From positions 1-64,000 of the forward strand of contig CAZGFD010000022.1 in assembly GCA_964525045.1 (NCBI GenBank): DNA of 64,000 nt, given 5' to 3'. The position numbers and the translations under genes were made by a program. The stretch comes from G020348185 sp964525045 (lineage in GTDB: Bacteria; Nitrospirota; Nitrospiria; Nitrospirales; UBA8639). The notes under the pieces are model-generated. The model saw only the letters and a program-made list of their open reading frames with translations. It had not been told where the DNA came from and did no database searches. Positions within the stretch are counted from its first letter, which is position 1; each line of letters starts with the position of its first letter. This document shows positions 26,495 to 35,663 of this stretch, one piece after another.

Positions 26495-27010
26495 TTAATT
26501 CAATAAAGTGAGAAGACGCATCATGGCCTTTTTGGCCTGGGTATATTCTGGATTGAGTGTCACGGCCTGTTTGTAGGATTCGATGGCGTCGTCCCACTGG
26601 CCCTTCCGCTCATACACTCTTCCCAAATTCATATGGGGAAAAGCCGGACTTTCATAGCGCTTGGCTTCCATGGCTTTTTCAAACCAGGGGATGGCTTCGT
26701 CGAGTTGGTTGAGCTCAATGAGATAGGCCCCAATATCGTTATACGGATTCCCAAAGTCAGGATCCAACGTGATGGCGCGTTGGCATTCATCTATGGCTTC
26801 ATTGAGTTGGCCCATGAAACTGTAGGTCCAGCCGAGAAAGGTATAGGCTTCGGCTGTGGGGAACGTTTCCAGGGAATGTTTGTAGAGTTGGACCGCTTCT
26901 TCCAACCTTCCCTTCATCTGGGCCTCATATGCCTGCTGGAACAAATTCCAAGCCACAATTTTATCTTCCTCTCCGCCATCACCCTGTTGGAGGAAGTCCT
27001 GCAAATCCAT
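26495..27010 (-). CDS. TPR repeat protein
   Basis: A 171-residue soluble protein with about four tetratricopeptide repeats (residues about 20-165), shown by the repeated pattern of W-x2-L-G-x2-Y, A and P (for example YTFLGWTYSFMGQLNEAI). TPR proteins are protein-binding scaffolds. It starts 43 bases after thi4 and ends 14 bases before the receiver-like gene, so it is part of the same operon. Confidence 0.85.
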   Translation of the reverse strand: MDLQDFLQQGDGGEEDKIVAWNLFQQAYEAQMKGRLEEAVQLYKHSLETFPTAEAYTFLGWTYSFMGQLNEAIDECQRAITLDPDFGNPYNDIGAYLIELNQLDEAIPWFEKAMEAKRYESPAFPHMNLGRVYERKGQWDDAIESYKQAVTLNPEYTQAKKAMMRLLTLLN

Positions 27011-27053
27011 TCATTCACTCCTTATAATCTGTTTCTCAATCGGATACCTAAAT

Positions 27054-27857
27054 TCATTCAGCTTTCAGTTTCTGGCGAACGAGTTCTGCGGCCCGTTTCC
27101 CTGATAGCAGCATCGACCCAAATGCTGGCCCCATCCGGGGGCTTCCATCGACTGCAGCCACAGCCAGTCCGGTTACGAAACAGTTAGGGTACACTTCTCG
27201 GGTATTTTCGACAACCAAGGCTTCAGAACGAGCCACCCACATTGCGCCGTTGCCCGGAACTTGTTGTTGATACAAATTTCGGCGATGAAGGAGATCGACA
27301 ATCACCGCATCGTGACCGGTCGCATCGACGACGACTCGGCTTTCCAAGGCAATCGGATCGACATGGATAATGTCATGGCCAGCCATTTCGGCCGTGGTGT
27401 TATTCACCACCACACCTTCCAATTGTCCCTGCTCTCTTACGATCAGATCCAGAACTTTCGTCAAATTCAAGACTTTGGCTCCGGCTTCATAGGCCGCAGC
27501 GATTAAACGGGCAGTGGCATGGGGAGGGTCGACCATGGTCATGCCGGCACAATCTTTTATGGGTTTGTAAGGAATCCCCAGTTCTTCAAGCAAGAGATTG
27601 GCCGGCTCACAAATGGTGGCTTTGTTCATTAAGTACCCCCCGGACCAAAACCCACCTCCAAGAGCCAGACTTTGCTCGATTAACAGGGTTCGAAATCCAT
27701 CAAGAGCAAGGTTTCGGGCGCAGAGTAATCCGGAAGGACCGGCACCCACGATAATCACGTCACTTTCTATTAGTTGGTCAAACTCTTTATAGAACTCCCG
27801 TGCAATATGCCGGGTGACATCACGTTCACGCAGCGGGGCTACTGTAGGCTTATTCAT
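27054..27857 (-). CDS. thi4: Thi4-type thiamine thiazole synthase, His (sulfide-using) form
   Basis: A 267-residue enzyme with the FAD/NAD-binding GAGPSG motif (residues 38-43) and the Thi4 pattern LGGGFWSGG. It makes the thiazole half of thiamin from NAD and glycine. In yeast Thi4 a Cys gives up its sulfur in a one-turnover reaction. The matching position here is His165 in HVDP, as in archaeal Thi4 enzymes that use free sulfide and can turn over repeatedly. It follows thiC by 66 bases, giving both thiamin precursor branches in one operon. Confidence 0.9.
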   Translation of the reverse strand: MNKPTVAPLRERDVTRHIAREFYKEFDQLIESDVIIVGAGPSGLLCARNLALDGFRTLLIEQSLALGGGFWSGGYLMNKATICEPANLLLEELGIPYKPIKDCAGMTMVDPPHATARLIAAAYEAGAKVLNLTKVLDLIVREQGQLEGVVVNNTTAEMAGHDIIHVDPIALESRVVVDATGHDAVIVDLLHRRNLYQQQVPGNGAMWVARSEALVVENTREVYPNCFVTGLAVAAVDGSPRMGPAFGSMLLSGKRAAELVRQKLKAE

Positions 27858-27923
27858 ATATAGGCTCCTGCTTATATAATTGAGGGTTCAGCCTTTACAA
27901 CCGTGAAGAGATTGAAAATAGCG

Positions 27924-29858
27924 TTACAAGTAAATCTCACTGCCTCCCTTGCGAAATTCTTCTGATTTTTCCTTTAACCCAACTTCAAGAGCCTGTTCTT
28001 CATCAAGCTGTTTTTTAGAGGCGTAGTCCCGGACATCCTGGGTAATTTTCATGCTACAAAAATGCGGACCGCACATAGAGCAAAAATGTGCCACTTTGGC
28101 TGCCTGAGCCGGAAGGGTCGCATCGTGGTACATTTTGGCTGTTTCGGGATCAAGAGACAAGTTAAACTGATCTTCCCATCGAAACTCAAAGCGGGCTTTT
28201 GATAAGGCGTTATCCCGAGACTGGGCTCCAGGGTGGCCTTTGGCCAGATCAGCGGCATGGGCAGCAATTTTATAAGCGATCACACCGGCTTTCACATCAT
28301 CCTTGTTGGGTAGGCCCAGGTGTTCTTTGGGAGTGACATAACAGAGCATGGCACATCCGTACCAGCCAATCATGGCCGCGCCGATTCCTGAGGTAATGTG
28401 ATCATAGCCGGGAGCAATATCCGTCGTGAGAGGTCCTAAGGTATAGAAAGGCGCTTCATGACAAGCACTCAATTGCTTGTCCATATTGATCTTTATCATT
28501 TGCATGGGCACGTGGCCGGGTCCTTCGATCATGGTCTGAACATCATGGTCCCAGGCCACTCGAGTCAGTTCACCAAGTGTTTCTAGTTCTCCGAACTGAG
28601 CCGCGTCATTGGCGTCGGCCAGGGAGCCGGGACGCAACCCATCACCAAGGCTGAACGACACGTCATAGGCTTTCATGATTTCGCAAATTTCAGCGAAATG
28701 GGTATAGGCGAAATTCTCTTGGTGGTGAGCCAGACACCATTTCGCGTGAATCGATCCTCCTCGCGAAACAATCCCGGTCAGGCGGTTGGCTGTGAGCGGA
28801 ATGTAGGCTAATCGAACGCCTGCATGAATAGTAAAATAATCGACCCCTTGTTCAGCTTGTTCAATAAGAGTATCTCGATAGATATCCCAGGTCAGATCCT
28901 CCGGTTTGCCCCCGACCTTTTCAAGTGCCTGATAGATTGGGACAGTTCCAATGGGGACCGGAGAGTTGCGGATGATCCACTCTCGCGTTTCATGAATATT
29001 TTTTCCGGTCGAGAGATCCATGACCGTATCGGATCCCCATCGAATGGCCCAGATCATTTTTTCCACTTCTTCTTCAATCGTTGAGGTCACGGATGAATTA
29101 CCTATATTGGCATTGATTTTGACCAAAAAATTTCTGCCGATAATCATGGGCTCAATTTCTGGGTGGTTAATATTAGCGGGAATAATGGCTCGCCCCTTGG
29201 CAACCTCATCACGGACGAATTCGGGAGTGATTCGGGCGGGAATCTGAGCGCCCCAGGCCTGGCCGGGATGTTGGGAGATGCCCCCCGACGGACCGTTCGA
29301 TGGTGATTGATGGTCTTTTCCTTCACGGCGTTGATTCTCCCGAATGGCAATGAATTCCATTTCCGGGGTGACGATCCCTTTCCGTGCATAGTGTAATTGG
29401 GTGACATTCCTTCCCGGCTTCGCCCTGAACGGGTTTCGTTGTAAGGCAAAGCGAATTGATTGAAGACCAGGATCACTGGCCCGCTGTCTTCCATAAATGG
29501 AAGAGATTTCTGGAAGCTCCTCGACGTCCTGACGATCAAGGATCCATTGGCGACGTAAGGGGGTCAGCCCTCTCCGGACATCAATCGACACCTCTGGGTC
29601 GGTATAGGGCCCGGAGGGATCGTAGACGAAAACCGGAGGATTGGGGGTATCGGGCGTACCCGGAGAACCCATTGTCGGAGTGAGACTGATTTCACGCATC
29701 GGGACCTGAATGTCGGAGGTGCTACCTCGAAGATACACTTTCCGGGAGGCCGGGAAGGGAGTCGTGGTCAGAGTCGACTGTGGAATGACTTGATTGGTCG
29801 AAGTGATAGAACTTCCATTATTCGTATGAGTATCTTCTTGTTTGGTCTCAGGATTCAT
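27924..29858 (-). CDS. thiC: Phosphomethylpyrimidine synthase ThiC
   Basis: A 644-residue long-form ThiC with an N-terminal ThiC-associated domain (about 50-150), a TIM barrel, and the C-terminal non-classical radical SAM motif C-x2-C-x4-C (CSMCGPHFC). It converts aminoimidazole ribotide to the HMP pyrimidine of thiamin using a 4Fe-4S cluster and SAM. Controlled by the TPP riboswitch and terminator directly upstream. The first 50 residues are Thr/Ser/Pro-rich and probably disordered. Confidence 0.97.
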   Translation of the reverse strand: MNPETKQEDTHTNNGSSITSTNQVIPQSTLTTTPFPASRKVYLRGSTSDIQVPMREISLTPTMGSPGTPDTPNPPVFVYDPSGPYTDPEVSIDVRRGLTPLRRQWILDRQDVEELPEISSIYGRQRASDPGLQSIRFALQRNPFRAKPGRNVTQLHYARKGIVTPEMEFIAIRENQRREGKDHQSPSNGPSGGISQHPGQAWGAQIPARITPEFVRDEVAKGRAIIPANINHPEIEPMIIGRNFLVKINANIGNSSVTSTIEEEVEKMIWAIRWGSDTVMDLSTGKNIHETREWIIRNSPVPIGTVPIYQALEKVGGKPEDLTWDIYRDTLIEQAEQGVDYFTIHAGVRLAYIPLTANRLTGIVSRGGSIHAKWCLAHHQENFAYTHFAEICEIMKAYDVSFSLGDGLRPGSLADANDAAQFGELETLGELTRVAWDHDVQTMIEGPGHVPMQMIKINMDKQLSACHEAPFYTLGPLTTDIAPGYDHITSGIGAAMIGWYGCAMLCYVTPKEHLGLPNKDDVKAGVIAYKIAAHAADLAKGHPGAQSRDNALSKARFEFRWEDQFNLSLDPETAKMYHDATLPAQAAKVAHFCSMCGPHFCSMKITQDVRDYASKKQLDEEQALEVGLKEKSEEFRKGGSEIYL

Positions 29859-29951
29859 CGTAGCGGTTTCCTTTCTAAAGGAAAGATTTTGATTGAGGAC
29901 TGAGCATCGTTATAAAGTGAACCCTTCTTGATTTCGCTAAGGCTGGGGAAA

Positions 29952-29987
29952 TAAAAAAGGGCCGCACCTGTATTCGGGCGCGGCCCT
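29952..29987 (-). terminator. Riboswitch-controlled intrinsic terminator
   Basis: On the minus strand a perfect 8-base stem AGGGCCGC / GCGGCCCT (29980-29987 with 29958-29965) is followed by six T residues. It lies between the TPP aptamer and thiC, the usual expression platform for transcription attenuation. Confidence 0.88.
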
Positions 29988-30013
29988 ATGATGATGCGTT
30001 TTAATCATTGCCG

Positions 30014-30098
30014 CTTCCCTACGCTGGCATTATCCAGGTCAGGTGTTGAGGGTTGTCCAAGGAAGGTGGACTCTCAGCCTGAAGCTCCCCTAGCTCTA
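30014..30098 (-). promoter_or_regulatory. TPP (THI-box) riboswitch aptamer
   Basis: On the minus strand the conserved parts of the THI element are clear: GGGGAGC...GGCTGAGA (about 30090-30072) and ACCTGACCTGGATAATGCC (about 30044-30026) followed by AGCGTAGGGAA. The two halves frame a variable P3 arm. It senses thiamin pyrophosphate and should repress the thiC-thi4-TPR-receiver-ygfZ operon. Confidence 0.96.
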
Positions 30099-30106
30099 CA
30101 CAAGTG

Positions 30107-30136
30107 ATGCTACACCTCGCTAATTTCCGTTGTCAA
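30107..30136 (-). promoter_or_regulatory. Promoter of the thiC riboswitch transcript
   Basis: Minus-strand TTGACA (30136-30131) and TAGCAT (30112-30107) with an 18-base spacer. It fits exactly between the palindrome pair upstream and the aptamer downstream, placing the transcript start a few bases before the riboswitch P1 stem. Confidence 0.6.
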
Positions 30137-30140
30137 ATCC

Positions 30141-30228
30141 TGTAGCCGCAGCATCTCATGCTGCTCCCCCATCGACCCCCGTCGTGAGAAACCAGGCAGA
30201 GGCGCCATGAGATGGCGCAGCTACAGCC
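30141..30228. repeat. REP-like palindrome pair
   Basis: GCAGCATCTCATGCTGC (30148-30164) and GCGCCATGAGATGGCGC (30202-30218), with ends TGTAGCC and GCAGCTACAG. The two hairpins share the core CATCTCATG/CATGAGATG and differ only by paired swaps in the stems. Confidence 0.9.
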
Positions 30229-30306
30229 AAGATCATGCGATTCCGATAAATCAATATGCCGCTGCTCTGAAACGTTACCATTCAACAGAAAACCCTCTAG
30301 AAATGA

Positions 30307-30741
30307 ATCACCTTTTCTAAGCATCGGAAAAATATTCGGTTAACTCATTATGATTACCATTCAAATGGGTTTTACTTTGTCACAATATGTACCAATAAAC
30401 GTCAACCGCGATTTGCCAGCGAAGCGACAAAAACTCTTATAAAGTCGAAAGCTTATCAAATCCCACGGTTTTACCCTGGAATTGAGGTGGATCAGGTTGT
30501 TGTAATGGACAATCACCTTCACCTCATCCTGGAATTTAATTCATCGAGGAAATCTCTCGGTCAGGTGATACAAGTATTGAAATCTTGGATTACGCGAGAA
30601 CTTAAGGAACCGAAAACGGTTTGGCAGTCCAATTACTATGAACATGTGATACGAAACGAGCGAACTTTACAGAAAATTCGGAAGTATATTGCAGATAACC
30701 CCCTGGCAGAACAAATCAAAAGTGAACAGTTTTACGAATAA
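30307..30741 (+). CDS. REP-associated tyrosine transposase (RAYT), start codon unclear
   Basis: The open frame runs from a stop at 30304 to 30741 (about 144 codons). Early residues read RKNIRLTHYDYHSNGFYFVT, as in RAYT N-termini; the HUH-type motif is MDNHLHLIL; the catalytic Tyr is probably in RKYIADNP. RAYTs are single-strand Y1 transposases that move REP palindromes. No ATG or GTG exists before the N-terminal motif; the first GTG is 30487, after half of the domain. So it is either read from a rare start (ATT/ATC) or is a decaying copy. The palindrome array lies just downstream. Confidence 0.75.
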   Translation: MTFSKHRKNIRLTHYDYHSNGFYFVTICTNKRQPRFASEATKTLIKSKAYQIPRFYPGIEVDQVVVMDNHLHLILEFNSSRKSLGQVIQVLKSWITRELKEPKTVWQSNYYEHVIRNERTLQKIRKYIADNPLAEQIKSEQFYE

Positions 30742-30783
30742 AACCAACCCCGACAATTTTGAAAAAACCACCCAATGTTTGTG

Positions 30784-31312
30784 GCGGCAGCATCTCATGC
30801 TGGTTCTTGAAGGACATCATGATAATTGTCCCCGCCAGAGGCGCCCTGAGGTGGCGCAACTACCGAAGTACGACCCCCTGTAGTGGCAGCATCTCATGCT
30901 GCTTCTTGANNNNNNNNNNNNNNNNNNNNNNNNNNNNNNNNNNNNNNNNNNNNNNNNNNNNNNNNNNNNNNNNNNNNNNNNNNNNNNNNNNNNNNNNNNN
31001 NNNNNNNNNCGCAACTACCGAAGTACGACCCCCTGTAGTGGCAGCATCTCATGCTGCTTCTTGAAGGACATCGTGATAATTGTCCCCGCCAGAGGCGCTC
31101 TGAGGTGGCGCAATTACCGAAGTACGACCCCCTGTAGTGGCAGCATCTCATGCTGCTTCTTGAAGGACATCGTGATAATTGTCCCCGCCAGAGGCGCTCT
31201 GAGGTGGCGCAATTACCGAAGTACGACCCCCTGTAGTGGCAGCATCTCATGCTGGTTCTTGAAGGACATCATGATAATTGTCCCTGCAGAGGCGCCATAA
31301 GACGGCGCGACT
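30784..31312. repeat. Tandem array of 99-bp double-palindrome units
   Basis: Copies begin GCAGCATC at 30787, 30886, 31041, 31140 and 31239. Where the array is continuous the spacing is exactly 99 bases. Each unit has one hairpin GCAGCATCTCATGCTGC (or ..GCTGG) and a second of the GCGCC..GGCGC type, joined by a conserved spacer. The last copy ends in a variant second hairpin (GCGCCATAAGACGGCGC). The 100-N gap interrupts the array, so the copy number is unknown. It lies directly downstream of the RAYT gene, which makes it a likely transposase substrate family. Confidence 0.9.
30910..31009. other. Assembly gap of 100 N inside the repeat array
   Basis: The left flank stops 27 bases into a unit and the right flank resumes at about unit position 72, so the missing length should be about 44 bases plus some multiple of 99. 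The 100-N length is a placeholder. Confidence 0.95.
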
Positions 31313-31528
31313 ACAAAGGCAAGATGATGCTGTTGTGGCAGAATTAAGACGCTGCGGCTACAATAAACAATAAAATCACAGACCAAGGTGGGTCCTGGAA
31401 AAATGGACTTTTGCAGAAGGGGTCCATTTGGTAAAATCCCAAGATTTACCCCTTTGAGTATATGGTACACTTAAACACGGAAACCCGAGCCGGGCAAAAG
31501 TACAAACTGACACATAAGAGGTGAACTG

Positions 31529-32632
31529 GTGAATTCTTTATATACCGTTGAGTTACCAATTGCAGATTACCAAACTCTTTCGAATGACGAGCTCTACGAG
31601 CGCACGGTGTCGGCCAAAAAGAGGTTAGGTGATGAGGTGTTGGTTCTTGGCCATAATTATCAGCGTGATGAGGTCATCGTCCATGCGGACTTACGAGGGG
31701 ACTCCCTCCTATTAGCCAAACAGTCTGCTGAACGATCGGAATATCCGAATATCGTCTTCTGTGGAGTCCATTTTATGGCCGAGACGGCGGACATTCTGAG
31801 TCGGTCCCAGCAGACCGTGATTTTGCCTGATCTGGCCGCCGGGTGCTCGATGGCTGATATGGCTGCGATTGAACAGGTCGATGAATGTTGGGATGCGTTG
31901 GGGAGAATCCTACCGGTGGATGAGGTCGTCACCCCGGCGGTTTATGTGAACTCTGCTGCAGACCTCAAAGCCTTTTGTGGCGAACATGGCGGGATTACCT
32001 GTACGTCCTCGAATGCGTTGGCCATCATGAAGTGGGCCTGGACCCGGCGGGAAAAAATTCTCTTCTTCCCGGATGAGCATCTTGGCCGAAATACAGCGAA
32101 TAAAATGGGATTGCCACGTGAACACATGATTGTGTGGGATCCCTACCTCCCGAATGGTGGGAATTCCATCGAGGCCATTCATAAAGCCCGGCTGATACTC
32201 TGGAAAGGGCATTGCAGTGTGCATCAAATGTTTCAGCCTGCCCACGTCGCCAATTTTAGAAAGCAATACCCGGGAGTTCAGGTCATTGTCCATCCGGAAT
32301 GCCATGAAGATGTCGTCAATCAGGCAGACCTGGTTGGGTCGACCGAGTTTATTATCCGGACGGTGAGTCAAGCTCCGGCTGGCACCATGTGGGCGGTGGG
32401 AACAGAATTAAATCTCGTCAATCGTCTCAAGCAGGAACAATTTGACAAACAGGTGTTTTTCCTTTCTCCTACAGTGTGCCGCTGCGCCACCATGTACCGC
32501 ATCGATGCCGCTCACCTCTGCTGGGCGATGGAAAATCTTGCGCAAGGCCAAGTGGTGAATCATATTGTGGTGCCGGAGGATGAAAAGATCATGGCCAAAC
32601 TGGCTTTGGATCGCATGATGGCTCTCAGCTAA
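31529..32632 (+). CDS. nadA: Quinolinate synthase NadA
   Basis: A 367-residue 4Fe-4S enzyme that condenses iminoaspartate with DHAP to quinolinate in NAD synthesis. Family motifs: LGHNYQRDEV, FCGVHFMAETADIL, PDLAAGCSMAD, FFPDEHLGRNTA, HPECHEDV and SPTVCRCATMYRI; these hold the cluster cysteines. GTG start at 31529 with AAGAGGTG upstream. nadB is not in the window. Confidence 0.97.
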   Translation: MNSLYTVELPIADYQTLSNDELYERTVSAKKRLGDEVLVLGHNYQRDEVIVHADLRGDSLLLAKQSAERSEYPNIVFCGVHFMAETADILSRSQQTVILPDLAAGCSMADMAAIEQVDECWDALGRILPVDEVVTPAVYVNSAADLKAFCGEHGGITCTSSNALAIMKWAWTRREKILFFPDEHLGRNTANKMGLPREHMIVWDPYLPNGGNSIEAIHKARLILWKGHCSVHQMFQPAHVANFRKQYPGVQVIVHPECHEDVVNQADLVGSTEFIIRTVSQAPAGTMWAVGTELNLVNRLKQEQFDKQVFFLSPTVCRCATMYRIDAAHLCWAMENLAQGQVVNHIVVPEDEKIMAKLALDRMMALS

Positions 32633-32810
32633 TAAGTCTTCATCAGCAGCCTTTGGAAATGTGTTTTTGCCATTAGCCCGATAGACAACCCGACTATCCC
32701 CTCCTCCCTGGTTTTGTGTACACCCCCTATTCAACACCTTTGGTTTGACGGGTTATCAAGCGACCGCTAGAATGCTGAAAAAATCTTAATTTTAAACGTT
32801 TTTTTGAGTC

Positions 32811-35663
32811 ATGGATTACAAAAACACACTGAATCTCCCTAAAACCGATTTCCCCATGAAGGCCAATCTCCCCCAGCGGGAACCCGAGTTGTTGGCCTGG
32901 TGGGAACAGGAACAGTTGTATGAAAAGATTCAGCGATCACGTGACGGAAAACCCTTGTTTATTCTTCATGATGGCCCACCCTATGCGAATGGGCATATCC
33001 ATATCGGGCATGCGCTCAACAAGATCCTCAAAGACATCATTGTCAAATCCAAAACCATGGAAGGATTCCAAGCTCCGTATGTTCCAGGGTGGGATTGTCA
33101 TGGACTGCCCATTGAACACCAGGTGACGAAACAACTTGGAGAGAAGAAAAAGGGCTTAAGTGCGGTGGAACTCAGGCACCTTTGCCGGGATTACGCATTA
33201 AAATTTTTCAAGATTCAACGTGAGGAATTTCAACGACTGGGAGTGTTGGGGGATTGGGAACAGCCTTATCTCACCCTGGATAAGGAGTACGAGGCCACCA
33301 TTATTCGAGAATTCGGGAAGTTTGTGGAAAAAGGTGGAGTCTATAAGGGCTTGAAACCGGTCTTGTGGTGTACCGTGGATCAAACGGCTTTGGCCGAAGC
33401 GGAGGTGGAATACCAGGATCATACTTCACCTTCCATTTATGTCAGGTTTCCTTTGGAACATACACCCAAGCAATTGGCCAGTTCTGCCGTGTTTGGAATT
33501 CCCGAACTTGCTGGCGTCAGTCGCGTGTCTATCCTGATTTGGACGACTACCCCGTGGACCTTACCGGCCAACCAGGCCATTGCCATTCACCCGGACATCG
33601 ATTATGCCTTTGTCCGCGTCAGCAATGAGGTCTTCATCATTGCGGAACCGCTCGTTGAAGCGGTGGCCAAGGCCTGTCGGTTTTCAAACTACTCAATCTT
33701 TGCCGTAAAAAAAGGACGTGACCAATTTGAAGGGCTGGCGTGTGAGCGCCCTCTTACCAAGGGGATCTCCCAGATTCTTCTTGGCGATTTTGTCACATTG
33801 GAGCAGGGAACCGGTTGCGTGCACATTGCGCCGGGTCATGGAATGGAAGATTACCACCTTGCGCTGACATACAACCAGGGTCCTGGCGTAAGCCTTTTGT
33901 CAAATCCTCTCGAGGTTTTGGTTCCCGTGGACGATGCCGGACGGTTCAAAGCGGAAGTGGAAGACTTTGCCGGGCAACATGTGCTGAAAGCCAATCCGGG
34001 AATTGTGAAGAAGTTACAGGATCGCGAGGTCCTGCTTGGCGAGAGTTCGATTGATCATACCTATCCTCACTGTTGGCGATGTAAGAATCCCGTCATCTTC
34101 CGGGCGACGCAACAATGGTTTGTGTCGATGGAGAAAGGGGATTTACGAAATAAAGCCTTGAATGAAATTGACAAGGTACAATGGATCCCGGAGAGAGGTC
34201 GGGACCGGATTCACGGAATGATTCTGAACCGTCCCGACTGGTGCCTCTCCCGGCAGCGTTCTTGGGGAACCCCCATTCCAGGGTTTACCTGTTCGAAATG
34301 CGAAGGGCCATTAATTGAGCCGAAGGTCATCGCCTCAATTGTCGATCTTATTTCGGAACATGGAGCGGATATCTGGTTTGAAAAGTCTGTGGAAGAGCTT
34401 TTGCCCAAAGGGACACAATGTTCCTGTGGAAGTCATTCGTTTAAGAAGGAACAAGATATTCTTGATGTCTGGTTTGAATCAGGGGTCAGCCACGCTGCGG
34501 TCGTCAAGGTCAAATGGCCACGTCATCCGAAAGCGGACTTGTATCTGGAAGGATCGGATCAACACCGGGGATGGTTTCACAGCGCTCTGCTCGCATCCGT
34601 GACCACCGATGACCGGGCCCCCTACCACGCGGTGCTCACGCATGGATTTGTTGTGGACGGGGAAGGCAAGAAAATGTCCAAAGCCGTAGGCAATGTAGTG
34701 TCGCCGCAGGAGGTGATCAAGCAGTCGGGTGCGGAAATTCTGCGATTATGGGTGGCCTCTCAAGACTATCAGGAAGACTTGAGAATTTCCCAGGACATTC
34801 TGAAGCAGATGATCGATGCGTACCGAAAAATCCGCAATACCTGTCGGTTTATGTTGAGCAATATCTATGATTTTGACCCGACCGTCGATCGGGTGCCCTA
34901 CGAGCAGTTATCCGAGGTGGATCAATGGGCCATGATGAGATTGGGGCATTTCATTACCAATGTCCGGACGGGGTATGAGACCTATGAGTTTCGACAAATC
35001 ATCCATGAAATAGATTATTTTTGTTCCGTACATATGAGCGCCACCTATTTAGATATCTTAAAGGATCGTCTATACACGTTTCCCAAGAATTCGCCATTGC
35101 GCCGGGGGTCGCAGACGGTCCTTCTGGACATTGTGACGGCCCTGGCGAAACTCATGGCCCCCATTCTGAGTTTTACGGCCGAAGAAATTTGGCGATCCCT
35201 TACGCCCCATACAGAAGAACGTCCGGAGAGTGTGCATCTGGCGGCTTTCCCTCAAAGTGATCCGCGTTGGGTAAAGGCAGAACTTCAGGAAACTTGGGAT
35301 TATTTACTTGCCGTTCGAGGAGTCATCCAGGGGGCCTTGGAAAAACAACGGCGCGACAAGGTGATCGGATCTTCGTTGGAAGCCAAGGTCACCCTTTTTG
35401 CGGATTCCCCTCAATATGACTTTCTCAAACGTTATGAGGATGATTTGCCAATGCTGTTGATTGTTTCTCAGGCAGAAGTGAAAAAGCCTAAGGTCGGGTC
35501 AACAGGGAAAGTGGAAGTGCATGATGAAGCCCTGGGCTTCCGTGTGGAGGTGGGCAAAGCCGAGGGTGAAAAATGTGAAAGGTGTTGGAATTTTCGATCG
35601 GCGGTTGGCGCCGATTCCCAACATCCCACCCTCTGCGACCGGTGTGTTGAGGCTGTTCGATGA
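32811..35663 (+). CDS. ileS: Isoleucyl-tRNA synthetase
   Basis: A 950-residue class I synthetase: HIGH at residues 64-67, editing domain (TTPWTLPANQAI region near 245-260), KMSKA near residue 620 (KMSKS in most homologues), anticodon-binding domain and a C-terminal zinc motif CERCWN...CDRC. This is the bacterial (IleS1-type) form. Its stop overlaps the lspA start by ATGA, so the two are coupled, a common arrangement. Confidence 0.98.
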   Translation: MDYKNTLNLPKTDFPMKANLPQREPELLAWWEQEQLYEKIQRSRDGKPLFILHDGPPYANGHIHIGHALNKILKDIIVKSKTMEGFQAPYVPGWDCHGLPIEHQVTKQLGEKKKGLSAVELRHLCRDYALKFFKIQREEFQRLGVLGDWEQPYLTLDKEYEATIIREFGKFVEKGGVYKGLKPVLWCTVDQTALAEAEVEYQDHTSPSIYVRFPLEHTPKQLASSAVFGIPELAGVSRVSILIWTTTPWTLPANQAIAIHPDIDYAFVRVSNEVFIIAEPLVEAVAKACRFSNYSIFAVKKGRDQFEGLACERPLTKGISQILLGDFVTLEQGTGCVHIAPGHGMEDYHLALTYNQGPGVSLLSNPLEVLVPVDDAGRFKAEVEDFAGQHVLKANPGIVKKLQDREVLLGESSIDHTYPHCWRCKNPVIFRATQQWFVSMEKGDLRNKALNEIDKVQWIPERGRDRIHGMILNRPDWCLSRQRSWGTPIPGFTCSKCEGPLIEPKVIASIVDLISEHGADIWFEKSVEELLPKGTQCSCGSHSFKKEQDILDVWFESGVSHAAVVKVKWPRHPKADLYLEGSDQHRGWFHSALLASVTTDDRAPYHAVLTHGFVVDGEGKKMSKAVGNVVSPQEVIKQSGAEILRLWVASQDYQEDLRISQDILKQMIDAYRKIRNTCRFMLSNIYDFDPTVDRVPYEQLSEVDQWAMMRLGHFITNVRTGYETYEFRQIIHEIDYFCSVHMSATYLDILKDRLYTFPKNSPLRRGSQTVLLDIVTALAKLMAPILSFTAEEIWRSLTPHTEERPESVHLAAFPQSDPRWVKAELQETWDYLLAVRGVIQGALEKQRRDKVIGSSLEAKVTLFADSPQYDFLKRYEDDLPMLLIVSQAEVKKPKVGSTGKVEVHDEALGFRVEVGKAEGEKCERCWNFRSAVGADSQHPTLCDRCVEAVR

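Noticed and set aside
30759..31300. Open frames across the N gap and repeat array
   Set aside because: They arise from the tandem repeat lacking stops and from placeholder N codons.
30784..31312. Possible CRISPR array
   Set aside because: The repeated unit is 99 bases and nearly invariant throughout, with no unique spacers, and each unit holds two palindromes; it is a REP/BIME-type array.
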